From NCBI GenBank assembly GCA_005885555.1, contig VAWN01000024.1, forward strand, positions 124,001-188,000: DNA of 64,000 nt. The letters run 5' to 3'. Shown here one piece after another: positions 21,214-29,329 of this stretch. Within the stretch, counting starts at the first letter, position 1. Every line of letters starts with the position of its first letter. The notes beneath the pieces were generated by a model. That model did not search any database and had not been told where the DNA came from. It saw only the letters and a list, made by a program, of their open reading frames with translations. Source of the DNA: Actinomycetota bacterium. Lineage in GTDB: Bacteria; Actinomycetota; Actinomycetes; Mycobacteriales; Micromonosporaceae. A program made the position numbers and the translations under genes.

Positions 21214-21311
21214 GTCCGGCCTCCGTTGCTGGGCGCCCGACGGGTTGCCGAACGCGGTCGCCGCAGCCATTGTCCCCCGCGAATTGACTCGTTGTGCGGA
21301 CACACCGCAGG

Positions 21312-21359
21312 GATCTTGGACGTTCGTACCCCCGGCAGGGGGCACGCGCGTCCAAGATC
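21312..21359. repeat. 48-bp nested palindrome, copy 1
   Basis: Outer arms GATCTTGGACG and CGTCCAAGATC enclose an inner palindrome CCCCCGGCAGGGGG. It lies 20 bases beyond the glsB stop and could end that transcript. The same 48-base layout is found at 29091, 40550 and 56353. Confidence 0.85.
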
Positions 21360-21379
21360 GGCGGCGACCTGCGGCCGGG

Positions 21380-21655
21380 TCAGGGGCTTCGGCGGGCGCC
21401 CCTGCGCATCCAGAGGGGCGCGACGATGATGATCAGGACGGCCGCGACCCCGATCTGCAGGAAATGGCGGATCCAGTCGATGCCGCTGGTGTGGCGGACC
21501 CCGAACACGGTGGCGAGCCAGTTGCCCACCAACGCGCCGACGATCCCGAGAACGATGGTCAGCCAGAGCGGAATGGCCTGCCGGCCCGGGACGACGAGCT
21601 TGGCGAGCAGCCCGATAACCAGTCCGGCGATGATCGCCCAGATGATGTTGAGCAT
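21380..21655 (-). CDS. GlsB/YeaQ/YmgE family stress-response membrane protein
   Basis: A 91-residue protein with three hydrophobic segments: IIWAIIAGLVIGLLAKLVVPG, IPLWLTIVLGIVGALVGNWLA and IGVAAVLIIIVAPLWM. The first two match the GlsB/transglycosylase-associated family, induced by stress in several bacteria. Here an unusual HTSGIDWIRHF loop separates helices 2 and 3. GAGGAGG precedes the ATG. Physiological role not established. Confidence 0.88.
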   Translation of the reverse strand: MLNIIWAIIAGLVIGLLAKLVVPGRQAIPLWLTIVLGIVGALVGNWLATVFGVRHTSGIDWIRHFLQIGVAAVLIIIVAPLWMRRGARRSP

Positions 21656-21733
21656 CACGTCCCTCCTCGAAGCAGTCGCCTGGTGGTCGGGGTAACGACG
21701 ATATGCGCGAATGTGCCACGAGTCGAGATACGC

Positions 21734-21766
21734 GTCAGGGCCATGATCTTTGATCAAGGCCCTGAC
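21734..21766. terminator. Strong hairpin after tRNA-Thr
   Basis: GTCAGGGCCATGATC and GATCAAGGCCCTGAC pair over 15 bases with one mismatch around a TTT loop. It lies 7 bases past the 3' end of the tRNA gene on the minus strand and most likely terminates it. There is no U-run, which is normal for actinomycetes. Confidence 0.7.
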
Positions 21767-21772
21767 CACGTG

Positions 21773-21846
21773 AGCCGCCTGTCGGAATCGAACCGACGAC
21801 CTACGCATTACGAGTGCGTCGCTCTGACCGACTGAGCTAAGGCGGC
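21773..21846 (-). tRNA. tRNA-Thr (anticodon CGT)
   Basis: On the minus strand a full cloverleaf is readable: acceptor GCCGCCT pairing with AGGCGGC, D-arm GCTC...GAGC, anticodon stem ACGCA/TGCGT around loop CTCGTAA, and T-arm GTCGG TTCGATT CCGAC. The anticodon CGT reads ACG threonine codons. The 3' CCA is not encoded. It is followed by a strong hairpin, and the metallophosphoesterase gene diverges on the other side. Confidence 0.96.
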
Positions 21847-21913
21847 AACGTCGGTCAAGTGTACGCGATCCCCTCCGGACAGGTACCAGCGGATTCGGAT
21901 ACCCTCCGATCCC

Positions 21914-23620
21914 GTGACTGTCGACGCCGAGGAGCCCCGCCCGCGCAGCTTCACCCCCCAGCAGCTCGGGTTCACCCCGCGCGGCCCGGTACCGTGGCTG
22001 TCCCCGGGGCAGCTCGCCGTCACCGCGCTGCGCGTCGTCCTGTCCAGCTGGTTCGGTGCATACCTGGACAAGCGCGAACTGCAGCAGGCGCTGCCGGACA
22101 CCGTCTTCGACGAGGGCGCCGACGATGGCGAGACGTGGTTCGACTACGTGTCCGACATCGGCGACGGGTTCGACCCGACGTACACGGTCGCCTACCTGCT
22201 CGCCCAGCCGGAGCTGACGGTCGCCGGTGCGCCGCCGCTGCCGCGCGGGCGGGTACTGGTCATGGGCGGCGACGAGGTGTACCCGACGCCGAGCAACCAG
22301 CAGTACGAGGACCGGCTCAAGGGACCGTACAAGGCGGCGCTGCCGGTACCCCCGAGGGGTGCGCCGGAGCCGTCGCTGTATGCGCTGCCGGGCAACCACG
22401 ACTGGTACGACGGCCTGACCGCGTTCATCCGGCTGTTCGCCAAGTCCGGCAAGGACTCGTTGGGCGGCCGGCGCAACGCGCAGTCCCGTTCCTACTTCGC
22501 GATCGCGCTGCCGCAGCGCTGGTGGCTGTTCGCGGTCGACACGCAGTTCGGCGCGTACATCGACGAGCCGCAGCTGAGCTACTTCCGGCGGGCCGCCGAG
22601 CGGCTCGGTCCGGGCGACACGGTGATCGTGTGCCCGCCGACGCCGGGCTGGGTCGAGGCGGAGAACGACCCCGGCGCGTACGACGCGATCGACTACTTCG
22701 TCCGGACGATCATCGAGCCGACCGGTGCGCAGATCCGCCTGATGCTGTCGGGCGACCTGCATCACTACGCCCGCTACGCGGGGCCGGACCGGCAGCTGGT
22801 CACCTGCGGCGGCGGCGGCGCATACCTCTACGGCACGCACGGGCTGCCGAAGGACATCCCGGTACCGCCGCCGGAGAGCCTGTCCCGCAAGACCTCGCCG
22901 ACGAAGGAGTACCACCTCGAAGCGACCTACCCCACCCGGCCCGACTCGAAGCGGTACGCCGCCGGGGTGTTCTTCCGCATGCCGCGGCGCAATCCCAGCT
23001 TCCTCGCGCTCACCGGCCTGGTGCACACGCTGTTCATGCTCGGCCTGGTGGACATCATCAACCACCCGGTGGGCGTCGAGCAGCACCTGATCACGGTACC
23101 GGTCGCCCTGGTCGGCCTGCTGATCCTGGGCAGCGCAACGGCTTTCGCGATGCCGAAGGTCGGTCCACGGCGTACCGAGCACTGGCTGTTCGGCATCGCG
23201 CACGGCATCGTCCACATCGGACTCGGCGTGCTCGGCGCGCAAGCCTGGGCGCACCTGCCGTTCGTGCACTGGCGCTGGCCGCTACCGCTGATCGCGGCGT
23301 TCATCATCTACCTGCCGGTGTCCGGCTTCGTGGCCGCCGAGGTGGTGGCGCTGTACCTGCTGGTCGCCAGTACCGCACAGGTCAACTTCAACGAGCTGTA
23401 CGCCGGACAGTCCATTGTGGACTCGAAGAGCTTCCTGCGCTGCCACATCGGTACCGACGGCGCGCTGACCATCTACCCGATCGCGGTCGACCGCGTCTGT
23501 CGACAGTGGACGGTGCGGCCGACCGACCCGGCCGACCAGCCGTGGCTGCAACCGGCCCGGCCGATCGCCGTCAAGCTGGCCGAACCGCCGATCCGGGTAG
23601 AAAAGGCGCCAGTGCCGTAA
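21914..23620 (+). CDS. Membrane-associated calcineurin-like metallophosphoesterase
   Basis: A 568-residue protein. Metal-ligand motifs are VLVMGGDEVYP near residue 115, ALPGNHDWYDGL near 157 and MLSGDLHHYARY near 278, as in the calcineurin-like phosphoesterase fold. Four hydrophobic segments follow between about 365 and 490, then a soluble 75-residue domain. The first metal site is GGDE rather than GDxH, a real deviation. A TACCCT box ends 8 bases before the GTG, suggesting a leaderless mRNA. The 3' end overlaps convergent tmk by 50 bases. Substrate unknown. Confidence 0.82.
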   Translation: MTVDAEEPRPRSFTPQQLGFTPRGPVPWLSPGQLAVTALRVVLSSWFGAYLDKRELQQALPDTVFDEGADDGETWFDYVSDIGDGFDPTYTVAYLLAQPELTVAGAPPLPRGRVLVMGGDEVYPTPSNQQYEDRLKGPYKAALPVPPRGAPEPSLYALPGNHDWYDGLTAFIRLFAKSGKDSLGGRRNAQSRSYFAIALPQRWWLFAVDTQFGAYIDEPQLSYFRRAAERLGPGDTVIVCPPTPGWVEAENDPGAYDAIDYFVRTIIEPTGAQIRLMLSGDLHHYARYAGPDRQLVTCGGGGAYLYGTHGLPKDIPVPPPESLSRKTSPTKEYHLEATYPTRPDSKRYAAGVFFRMPRRNPSFLALTGLVHTLFMLGLVDIINHPVGVEQHLITVPVALVGLLILGSATAFAMPKVGPRRTEHWLFGIAHGIVHIGLGVLGAQAWAHLPFVHWRWPLPLIAAFIIYLPVSGFVAAEVVALYLLVASTAQVNFNELYAGQSIVDSKSFLRCHIGTDGALTIYPIAVDRVCRQWTVRPTDPADQPWLQPARPIAVKLAEPPIRVEKAPVP

Positions 23621-24206
23621 GCACCTCCGCGTGTACCACGGCCGGCGCGCCCGCCGCGGACACCACCACGACGTTCGGCAGCCGTGAAGCCGCCGACAGG
23701 TACCCGTCGCGCACCCGCGCGAGCAGCCCGGCCGACCGCTCGTAGACGTCGTCGCCGTCGCCGCGGTGCGCCACCCGTTGCTGCGACACGTCCGGCGGCA
23801 CGTCGAGCACGACGGTCACGTCCGGCCGGGGCAGTTCCAGTTCGGTGAACTCCAGGCTCAGCACCCAGTCGAACAGGTCCGGATCCCCCGAGCGCGCCGA
23901 CTGGTACACCGCGTTGGACAGGGTGTACCGGTTGAGCAGCACCACGCCGTCCGACCCCGGCTTGCGGTCGCGCGCCCACTGCACCCGGTCCAGCGCGTAC
24001 CACAGCGCCATCGAGCGCGGATCCACGGTCTGCGCGGACACCTCGCCCGCGCCGTCGAGCAGCGCCCGGATGTGCCGGCCGAAGAACGTCTCGTACCGCG
24101 GGAACGACACGACGTCCACAGTGGACAGTGCGGAGGCGAGCAGCGCCACCTGGGTACTCTTGCCGGCCCCGTCCAACCCCTCGACCGCGACGAGATGCTC
24201 ACTCAT
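23571..24206 (-). CDS. tmk: Thymidylate kinase
   Basis: A 211-residue dTMP kinase with Walker A VEGLDGAGKSTQ near residue 8, the FPRYETFFGRHI dTMP-binding region near 35, and NRYTLSNAVYQSAR, the DRY-type motif (here NRY), near 95. It phosphorylates dTMP to dTDP for DNA synthesis. The ATG overlaps the PSP1 stop by 8 bases. A second Tmk domain, fused to a transporter, lies at 30574-32838, so the window encodes two. Confidence 0.88.
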   Translation of the reverse strand: MSEHLVAVEGLDGAGKSTQVALLASALSTVDVVSFPRYETFFGRHIRALLDGAGEVSAQTVDPRSMALWYALDRVQWARDRKPGSDGVVLLNRYTLSNAVYQSARSGDPDLFDWVLSLEFTELELPRPDVTVVLDVPPDVSQQRVAHRGDGDDVYERSAGLLARVRDGYLSAASRLPNVVVVSAAGAPAVVHAEVLTALAPFLPGSAVRPA

Positions 24207-25035
24207 GGGCAGCCTCGTACGCCTGCCGGGGCCCGCACACCGAGGCGCGACTGCAGGAGCAGCGCGATCCGTCGGCGTCCAGCCGCACCACGACCGCGTC
24301 CCGCGGCACGCTGTGCCCGACCACCCGGCCGTCACCGTCCGGTGTGGACACCCGCGCGCCGATCGACGGCGCCGTGGCGTGGAACTGTTGGTACAGCGGG
24401 TGTTCGTACTTCAGGCAGCACATCAGCCGCCCGCACGCACCGGAGATGCGCAGCGGGTTCAGCGGCAGATCCTGATCCTTGGCCATCCGGATGGTGACCG
24501 GTTCGAAGTCGGTGAGGAACGTCGCGCAGCACAGATCCCTTCCGCACGAACCGATCCCGCCCTGTACCCGCGCCGAGTCGCGCGCCGACAGCTGCCGCAG
24601 CTCCACCCGGCAGTGCAGCGTCGCACCCAGATCCCTTACCAGGGAACGGAAATCGACCCGGTGCGGCGCGGTGAAGTAGATGGTGATCCGGCCACCGGTG
24701 CTGCCCGGGCTCTCCGGCACGTGGTCGACCGCGACCACCTTCATCGGCAACTGGTGCTCGCGGATCAGCTTCTTGGCGGCCACCTTCGCGTCGGCCTTGC
24801 GCTTGCGCATCAGCTCGTCGCGGCGCAGGTCCTCCTCGCTGGCGAGCCCGGCGAGGACCGGGAAACCGTCCGTGTCCTCGGTGACCCACTGCGGCGCCCA
24901 GACGCACTCGGCCACCTCGGGACCGTCGTCGGTGGGTACGAGCACCTTGTCGCCCACGCTGACCTGGTGCGGGCCGGGGTCGAGGTAGTACAGCCGGCCG
25001 TACCGGTTGAAGCTCACGGCGCACAGCATGCCCAT
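24199..25035 (-). CDS. PSP1 domain protein (RicT/YaaT-like)
   Basis: A protein of about 278 residues with the PSP1 signature: GMLCAVSFNRYGRLYYLD at the start and the conserved cysteines GSCGRDLCCATFL and SGACGRLMCCLKYEHP. In Bacillus RicT such cysteines hold iron-sulphur clusters in a complex affecting RNA processing and differentiation. An extra Cys-rich tail (SRCSCSRASVCG) follows. The ATG at 25035 lies 6 bases after a TAAGGT box, suggesting a leaderless start, with a GTG at 25041 as alternative. It is coupled to tmk. Confidence 0.85.
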   Translation of the reverse strand: MGMLCAVSFNRYGRLYYLDPGPHQVSVGDKVLVPTDDGPEVAECVWAPQWVTEDTDGFPVLAGLASEEDLRRDELMRKRKADAKVAAKKLIREHQLPMKVVAVDHVPESPGSTGGRITIYFTAPHRVDFRSLVRDLGATLHCRVELRQLSARDSARVQGGIGSCGRDLCCATFLTDFEPVTIRMAKDQDLPLNPLRISGACGRLMCCLKYEHPLYQQFHATAPSIGARVSTPDGDGRVVGHSVPRDAVVVRLDADGSRCSCSRASVCGPRQAYEAAHE

Positions 25036-25157
25036 GAACACACCTTATCCCGTACCGATAACGGCTTTATCTGGAGAAAGCCGACACCCGCGTAACCGGT
25101 GCGAAAACCGCGCGTTGGGCCACGGCGAACCCCCATTCGCTGACCGGAGGCCCCCTG

Positions 25158-26216
25158 ATGCCGGTGTCCCGCCTGTCCTACGCCGTGGCCGCGACCGCGC
25201 TAGCCGCCGCGGCGCTCGCGCCGGCGCTGCCCGCCGCCGCCGCACCCGCGCCGGCCTGCCCCGGCCTGTCCGGCGGCGCGAACGCCGACCTGGTCCGGCT
25301 GGCGACCGGGCTGCGGATCGCGTCGACCGCGGCACAGATGTCCGCGGCGCAGACCAGCGCGACGGCGCGCGCGCTGGACGGCCCGCTCGCGGCCGTGGTC
25401 CAGGCACCGCCGACCAACTCCGGCAAGCGGCTCGGCTCGCCCGCCATCGACGCCGGGGCTGCCCGGGTGGGTACCGGTGACCTGCGCGCCCAGGCCACCT
25501 GGCCGACCGGGTACCGGTGCGGCACACCCGGCCCGGCCGCCACGTCGTCGGTCGCGCTCGCCGAGGCGGCGGTACTGCCGGGCGGGTCCGGTACCGGCAC
25601 GCTCCGCCTGGCCGGGAGCCCCAGCAGCGGAGCCGACGTGAGCCTGTCGACGCGCGACGGTCACCTGGCCAGCTCGGCGACCGCCCGGGTGGGGCTCGCC
25701 GACCTGCGGCTGTTCGACGGCAGCGGTTCCCCGGTGCGGGTCAAGGTGCTCAGCCAGCCGCAGCTGAGCGCGGTCGCCGGGGGTACCGTCGCGCGGTCCG
25801 CCGTGCGGTACACGGCGCCGGTCTACGAGGTGACCGGGCCGGCCGGCACGACCCGCCGGCTGGACGCGGCCGGGCAGCGGATCGACATTCCGTTGCCGGC
25901 GTCGGTGCTCCGGCTGTCCATCGGTACCGTGACCCGGCACGTGACCGCGACGGCCGTGACCGCCGAGGCCGCCACGCTGCGCGTGCAGCTGTTCGCCGGC
26001 GGCACCGCCGCGCCGTCGCTCGACCTCGGCGTCGGGGTGCTGCAGGTCAGCGCCAACGCGCCCGTCGAGGTACCGGTGCCGGTCACCGCGCGCCCGCCGG
26101 CGACACTGCCGCTGACCGGGGTCGACACCGGATGGCTCGTCGGCATCGGCCTGCTGACCGCGATCGGCGGCCGGCTGCTGCTCCTGCTGTCCCGGCGCCG
26201 TACCCGCAGCTACTGA
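25158..26216 (+). CDS. Secreted cell-wall protein with LPXTG-type sorting signal
   Basis: A 352-residue exported protein. The signal peptide is residues 1-28, ending in a PAAAA run. A long Ala/Gly/Thr-rich region of beta-strand character follows. At the C-terminus LPLTGVDT precedes a hydrophobic helix (WLVGIGLLTAIGGRLLLLL) and SRRRTRSY, the classical sortase substrate layout. It would be linked to peptidoglycan by a sortase encoded elsewhere. Binding partner and role are unknown; the middle region matches no family I recognise. Confidence 0.82.
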   Translation: MPVSRLSYAVAATALAAAALAPALPAAAAPAPACPGLSGGANADLVRLATGLRIASTAAQMSAAQTSATARALDGPLAAVVQAPPTNSGKRLGSPAIDAGAARVGTGDLRAQATWPTGYRCGTPGPAATSSVALAEAAVLPGGSGTGTLRLAGSPSSGADVSLSTRDGHLASSATARVGLADLRLFDGSGSPVRVKVLSQPQLSAVAGGTVARSAVRYTAPVYEVTGPAGTTRRLDAAGQRIDIPLPASVLRLSIGTVTRHVTATAVTAEAATLRVQLFAGGTAAPSLDLGVGVLQVSANAPVEVPVPVTARPPATLPLTGVDTGWLVGIGLLTAIGGRLLLLLSRRRTRSY

Positions 26217-27052
26217 CTGTCAGAGCGTGGTGTCACGCTCCCGGTTGGTCCGCGTCCGTCAGCGGCCGGGTCCTGCCAGAACTCGTCCGGCAACGCGGCC
26301 ACCTCGGTGCCGGACCGTTCCAGGTCCGCGGCCCACGGCAGCATGCGTTGGAAGGTCGGCTCACCACCGTCGGCGAACTGCCGGATCACCGCGACGTTGC
26401 GCTCGACCCGTCCGATGATCGCGTCGCGGATCGCGGTCCGGTCACCGGTGTATCCGTACACGTCCAGGAGCAGATGCAACCGCCGGTACCGGTCGGCCGG
26501 GTCACCGAACCCGACTGACTCGGCGACCTCCGCCGTCAGCAGCGGTACCCAGGTCAACGCCGAGAACGCCAGGTCATCCTCGCGCCGGGACGGGCTGGCG
26601 GTGTCCCAGTCGACGAAGCCGACCAAGGTTGCGTCAACGGCCCCGTCGACCCACACGGCGTTCCACGGCGACGCATCCAGATGAGCGATCAGAAGTCCCG
26701 GCCGCCACGGCCGGCCGGTGAACCAGACGGCGCCCGCGGCCGGCCGGAATGCCTCGGTCGCGTCGTGCAGCCTGCGCAGCCACGCACCGACCTGCCGAAG
26801 CGCGTGGTCGGAGCGCAACCAGTCCGGCCACGGCGTGCTCTCGCCCAACGTCTGACCGGGTAGGAAGGTCAGGCGTTCGCGACCCTGCTCGTCGAAGCCG
26901 CGGGCCCGCGGGGCGCCGTCGAAGCCGACGTCTTCCAGATGTCGCAGCAGCGTGTGCACGGTCGCCGTCCACGGCTGCGTGGGGCGGCGGACTTCATCGC
27001 CGACGCGTACAGCTCCGAAACTGCGCCCGCCGGGCAACCGTCGTTCGGTCAT
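26210..27052 (-). CDS. Aminoglycoside phosphotransferase (APH) family kinase
   Basis: A 280-residue protein-kinase-like fold enzyme. The catalytic loop LLIAHLDASPWNAVW, with H-x-D-x4-N, lies near residue 123 and the metal-binding GFVDWDTASP near 147. The N-terminus VRRPTQPWTATVHTLL fits the actinobacterial APH subgroup, whose members phosphorylate varied small molecules and are not generally resistance enzymes. The catalytic HxD is H-L-D, as in active enzymes. It converges on the LPXTG gene with a 7-base overlap. Substrate unknown. Confidence 0.85.
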   Translation of the reverse strand: MTERRLPGGRSFGAVRVGDEVRRPTQPWTATVHTLLRHLEDVGFDGAPRARGFDEQGRERLTFLPGQTLGESTPWPDWLRSDHALRQVGAWLRRLHDATEAFRPAAGAVWFTGRPWRPGLLIAHLDASPWNAVWVDGAVDATLVGFVDWDTASPSRREDDLAFSALTWVPLLTAEVAESVGFGDPADRYRRLHLLLDVYGYTGDRTAIRDAIIGRVERNVAVIRQFADGGEPTFQRMLPWAADLERSGTEVAALPDEFWQDPAADGRGPTGSVTPRSDSQ

Positions 27053-27109
27053 CCGCCGGTTCTACCCCGATCCGACGTCCACGGCGACCGAATAGTCCAC
27101 GCCGTCGGC

Positions 27110-27180
27110 GGCGGCGTCTGGACCCCCGCGCGGGGAAGCGGACGACGCCGCCCGAGGAGCCTCGGTGCCGCGCCCGCAGG
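27110..27180. repeat. Degenerate copy of the 44-bp repeat family
   Basis: GGCGGCGTCTGGAC and the GAGCCTCGGTGCCGCGC stretch match the beginning and the distal part of the element at 34171-34240, while the middle has diverged. It lies in the 213-base gap between the APH-like gene and the WXG-like gene. Confidence 0.4.
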
Positions 27181-27182
27181 CT

Positions 27183-27258
27183 GGACCCCGCGGCCCGCGC
27201 AGCGGGCAGGACCCCGCGGCCCGCGCAGCGGGCAGGACCCCGCGGCCTGCGGGGCGGG
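27183..27258. repeat. 26-bp tandem repeat, about 2.9 copies
   Basis: The unit begins GGACCCCGCGGCCCGCGC. The first two copies are identical and the third diverges at its end. It lies immediately downstream of the WXG-like gene, between its stop and the APH-like start. The pattern fits replication slippage; it lacks spacers and is not a CRISPR. Confidence 0.8.
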
Positions 27259-27265
27259 CGCCGAC

Positions 27266-27967
27266 TCAGCCGAGTCTCAGGTGGGACGAACCGGCCGGCG
27301 CCGCAGTGGGCGGCCGGTAGGTCAGCTCGCCGAGCCGGCCGGCCCACCGGTCGTGCAGCAGGCGACCGTCGTCGACGATCTCGGCAGCGGTCTGCAACAG
27401 GTGCGCCCCGAGGGTGGCGGCCGCCCGGGCCGCGGCGGTCGGCGACGGCACCCCGGAACCGGTGCCGCGACCGGCGAGCCAGTCCGCGGTGCTCGACGCG
27501 GACCGGAGCGTGACCGCCTCAGCGCTGCCGAGGCACTCGGCCACGGTGCCGGCGAGCGCCCGGCGGCCGCGGACCAGCCAGGCGCGCACGTCGTCGAGGT
27601 AGGCCGCGGTGTCGGTGAGCCGGCCGGCGAGCGTATCCGGACCGCTGCCGGCCAGGTGTGCGGACAGCCCCGACCATGCGGTCGCGTATGCGTCAGCGGC
27701 CGGCCCGGTCCACGCGGCCGGCATGGGTACCGCGTCGGCCCGCTGCCGGTACCCGTCGGCCTGCCGGTGCATCGCGTCCGACGCTGCGGTCAGCTCGTCG
27801 GGGGCGACCCCGGCCAGGTGTGCCACCACCTCGCCAGGCAGGGCACCGACCCGCCGTAGCAGCGGCCAGATCGGATGGTCGGCGGGTGCGCCACCGGAGA
27901 GCAGGGTCGCGTCGATCTGCCCGAGAAGCTCCCGGGCTACGGGGTGAACGCGGTCGAGGAGATCCAT
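27266..27967 (-). CDS. Helical protein of a type VII-associated gene trio
   Basis: A 233-residue, mostly helical protein without signal peptide. It contains MPAAWTGPAADAYATAWSGL near residue 85, with W-x-G followed by a DAYATAW helix, as in WXG100/PPE-like proteins, and a long Ala-rich helical C-terminus. Its ATG shares a base with the stop of the EspC-like gene. Together with the YbaB-like gene it forms a trio seen near ESX-type secretion substrates. No ESX ATPase or channel gene is present here, so secretion is inference. Confidence 0.55.
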   Translation of the reverse strand: MDLLDRVHPVARELLGQIDATLLSGGAPADHPIWPLLRRVGALPGEVVAHLAGVAPDELTAASDAMHRQADGYRQRADAVPMPAAWTGPAADAYATAWSGLSAHLAGSGPDTLAGRLTDTAAYLDDVRAWLVRGRRALAGTVAECLGSAEAVTLRSASSTADWLAGRGTGSGVPSPTAAARAAATLGAHLLQTAAEIVDDGRLLHDRWAGRLGELTYRPPTAAPAGSSHLRLG

Positions 27968-28269
27968 CAGCCCACCGCCCGGTGCCGGCGGTGCGCGTCG
28001 TCGTCGACCTGGCGGTACCCGTCGGCCGCCTGCCGCAGTGCGCCGGCCAGGTCGGTGAGCCGGGCACCGTGGCCGGCGGCCTCGCGTTCCCGGGCCGCGA
28101 GCGCGGCGCTCCACAGCCCGTGCAGGTCGCGACCGAGCGCGCCAAGCTGGCCGGGGCCGTCACCGGCGAAGCCGGCCGGGCCGGGCTGGACCAGCCCGAG
28201 CCGGGATCCGGCGCCGCTGACCTCGTCAGCAGCCGCGGCCAGCCGGTCGGCCACCTGATCGATCTCCAT
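27967..28269 (-). CDS. EspC-like type VII secretion target protein
   Basis: A 100-residue helical protein starting MEIDQVADRLAAAADEV and ending in a LAGALRQAADGYRQVDDDAHR helix. This is the layout of the EspC-like ESX-target family, a helical hairpin carrying a Y-x3-D/E-type signal near the C-terminus (YRQVD). An ATG three codons earlier is possible. It is translationally coupled to the following gene. Family assignment is moderate. Confidence 0.6.
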   Translation of the reverse strand: MEIDQVADRLAAAADEVSGAGSRLGLVQPGPAGFAGDGPGQLGALGRDLHGLWSAALAAREREAAGHGARLTDLAGALRQAADGYRQVDDDAHRRHRAVG

Positions 28270-28272
28270 CAG

Positions 28273-28370
28273 CCCCACCTGCCCCGTCCGTTCGCTCGCG
28301 GCGGTCGCTTGCTCAGACCTGCCCCGTCTGTTCGCTTCCCGGCGTTCTCGGACCTGGCCCGTCCGCGCGC
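28273..28370. repeat. Three degenerate copies of an ACCTG-CCCGTC-GTTCGCT unit
   Basis: ACCTGCCCCGTCCGTTCGCT, ACCTGCCCCGTCTGTTCGCT and a diverged ACCTGGCCCGTCCGCGCG occur within 100 bases between the YbaB-like and EspC-like genes. No hairpin or coding function is apparent. Confidence 0.5.
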
Positions 28371-28395
28371 CCGCAGAGCCGGCCCGTCGGTGCCC

Positions 28396-28722
28396 TCAGC
28401 TCTCGCCGAGCGGCGTGTGCTCTCCGAACATCTCCGCGTGCAGCTTGCTCCGTGCCCAGGCGGCCGCGTCGGCAGCCGCCGCAACCGCCTGCCGGACCGA
28501 GCGGGACAGCTCCGTATTGGTGCGTCCGGTAAGGGCGCCGGTGATCGTCACGTCGCGGATCGTCCCGTCGGCGGTCACCAGTACCTCGACGAGCCCGTCC
28601 GGCGAGCTGACCGTCACCTCCACCCCGCGGACCGCCTTGTCGAACTCGGCGAGCAGACCGTCCAGACGCTGGTATCGCTCGACCGCCGCTTCGATGAACG
28701 CCTCGTCGATCTCGCGCGCCAT
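28396..28722 (-). CDS. YbaB/EbfC family DNA-binding protein
   Basis: A 108-residue protein with the YbaB strand pattern GVEVTVSSPDGLVEVLVTADG, then GTIRDVTI and a C-terminal helix that includes AVAAAADAAAWARSKLHAE. YbaB/EbfC proteins are small nucleoid-associated dimers. Paralogues next to EspC-like genes, as here, are frequent in actinomycetes and are distinct from the housekeeping copy beside dnaX/recR. The start of this trio faces the repeat-rich region before holB. Confidence 0.75.
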   Translation of the reverse strand: MAREIDEAFIEAAVERYQRLDGLLAEFDKAVRGVEVTVSSPDGLVEVLVTADGTIRDVTITGALTGRTNTELSRSVRQAVAAAADAAAWARSKLHAEMFGEHTPLGES

Positions 28723-28800
28723 ATGCCTTCGGCCCTCCCCGCTCGCCACCGTACGGGACCTCACCGTAGCGGCGTAAGCCCCTGTGGATAACCCCGCCCT

Positions 28801-29292
28801 CCCGCCGATCTTGGAATTGTGGTGCCCGACTCGCGGGGCAAAGGGGCTTTTGTCGTTGGCTCGAGTTTCGGAGTTTTGGATCGGCAGCTTCCCAGGTCGC
28901 CGGGCAAAGCGTGTGGATCTTGCGGGTTGCCTGGTCAGGGCGATGCCGCGAAAACCCGCCGGCCGCCGGCCCCCGGCCGCTGGCCGGCATCGGGCGTCGG
29001 AGCGCGTCGTGGAGAGCGCGACGAGGAGGCAGCCGCCCGGTTCAGATGGTTTGTGGGTTTCGCCGGGTGCTGGTTGCGCCTGGTCTCCGAGATCTTGGAC
29101 GCTTGCACCCCCTGCAGGGGGCACAAACGTCCAAGATTTCGCCACGGGAGCCCCGCCACACCCGCCACCACAGCGCAAACCGGCCAAACCGGGCCGCCCG
29201 CTCACCCCTTCGCCGCCGCCGGGACCGGGACCCACCCGCCAGCCGCAGAGAATCCGAAAGTCGAATCGTGGACACAACACCAAGATCGGCGG
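28801..29292. repeat. 490-bp non-coding stretch bounded by 21-bp inverted repeats
   Basis: The left end holds CCCGCCGATCTTGGAATTGTG and the right end CACAACACCAAGATCGGCGGG; one is the reverse complement of the other with two mismatches. The left 60 bases resemble the 70-bp element at 9398, and a 48-bp palindrome sits inside. No open frame with coding character lies within. It fills the gap between the YbaB-like gene and holB and looks like a miniature mobile or composite repeat. Confidence 0.6.
29091..29138. repeat. 48-bp nested palindrome, copy 2
   Basis: Arms GATCTTGGACG and CGTCCAAGATT enclose the inner perfect palindrome CCCCCTGCAGGGGG. It lies inside the inverted-repeat-bounded stretch downstream of holB, where it could also stop holB transcription. 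Confidence 0.85.
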
Positions 29293-29329
29293 GAGAGGCC
29301 GTGGGGCGGCGGGTGAGGCCGGGGGGTGG

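Noticed and set aside
21773-21846. tRNA-Thr considered as an integration site
   Set aside because: There is no integrase, no repeated tRNA 3' end and no change of base composition nearby.
26210-27052. APH-like gene considered as an antibiotic-resistance determinant
   Set aside because: The family is broad in actinomycetes, and there is no resistance-specific motif or mobile context.
27183-27258. Tandem repeat considered as a CRISPR array
   Set aside because: Units are contiguous without spacers, and no cas gene is present.
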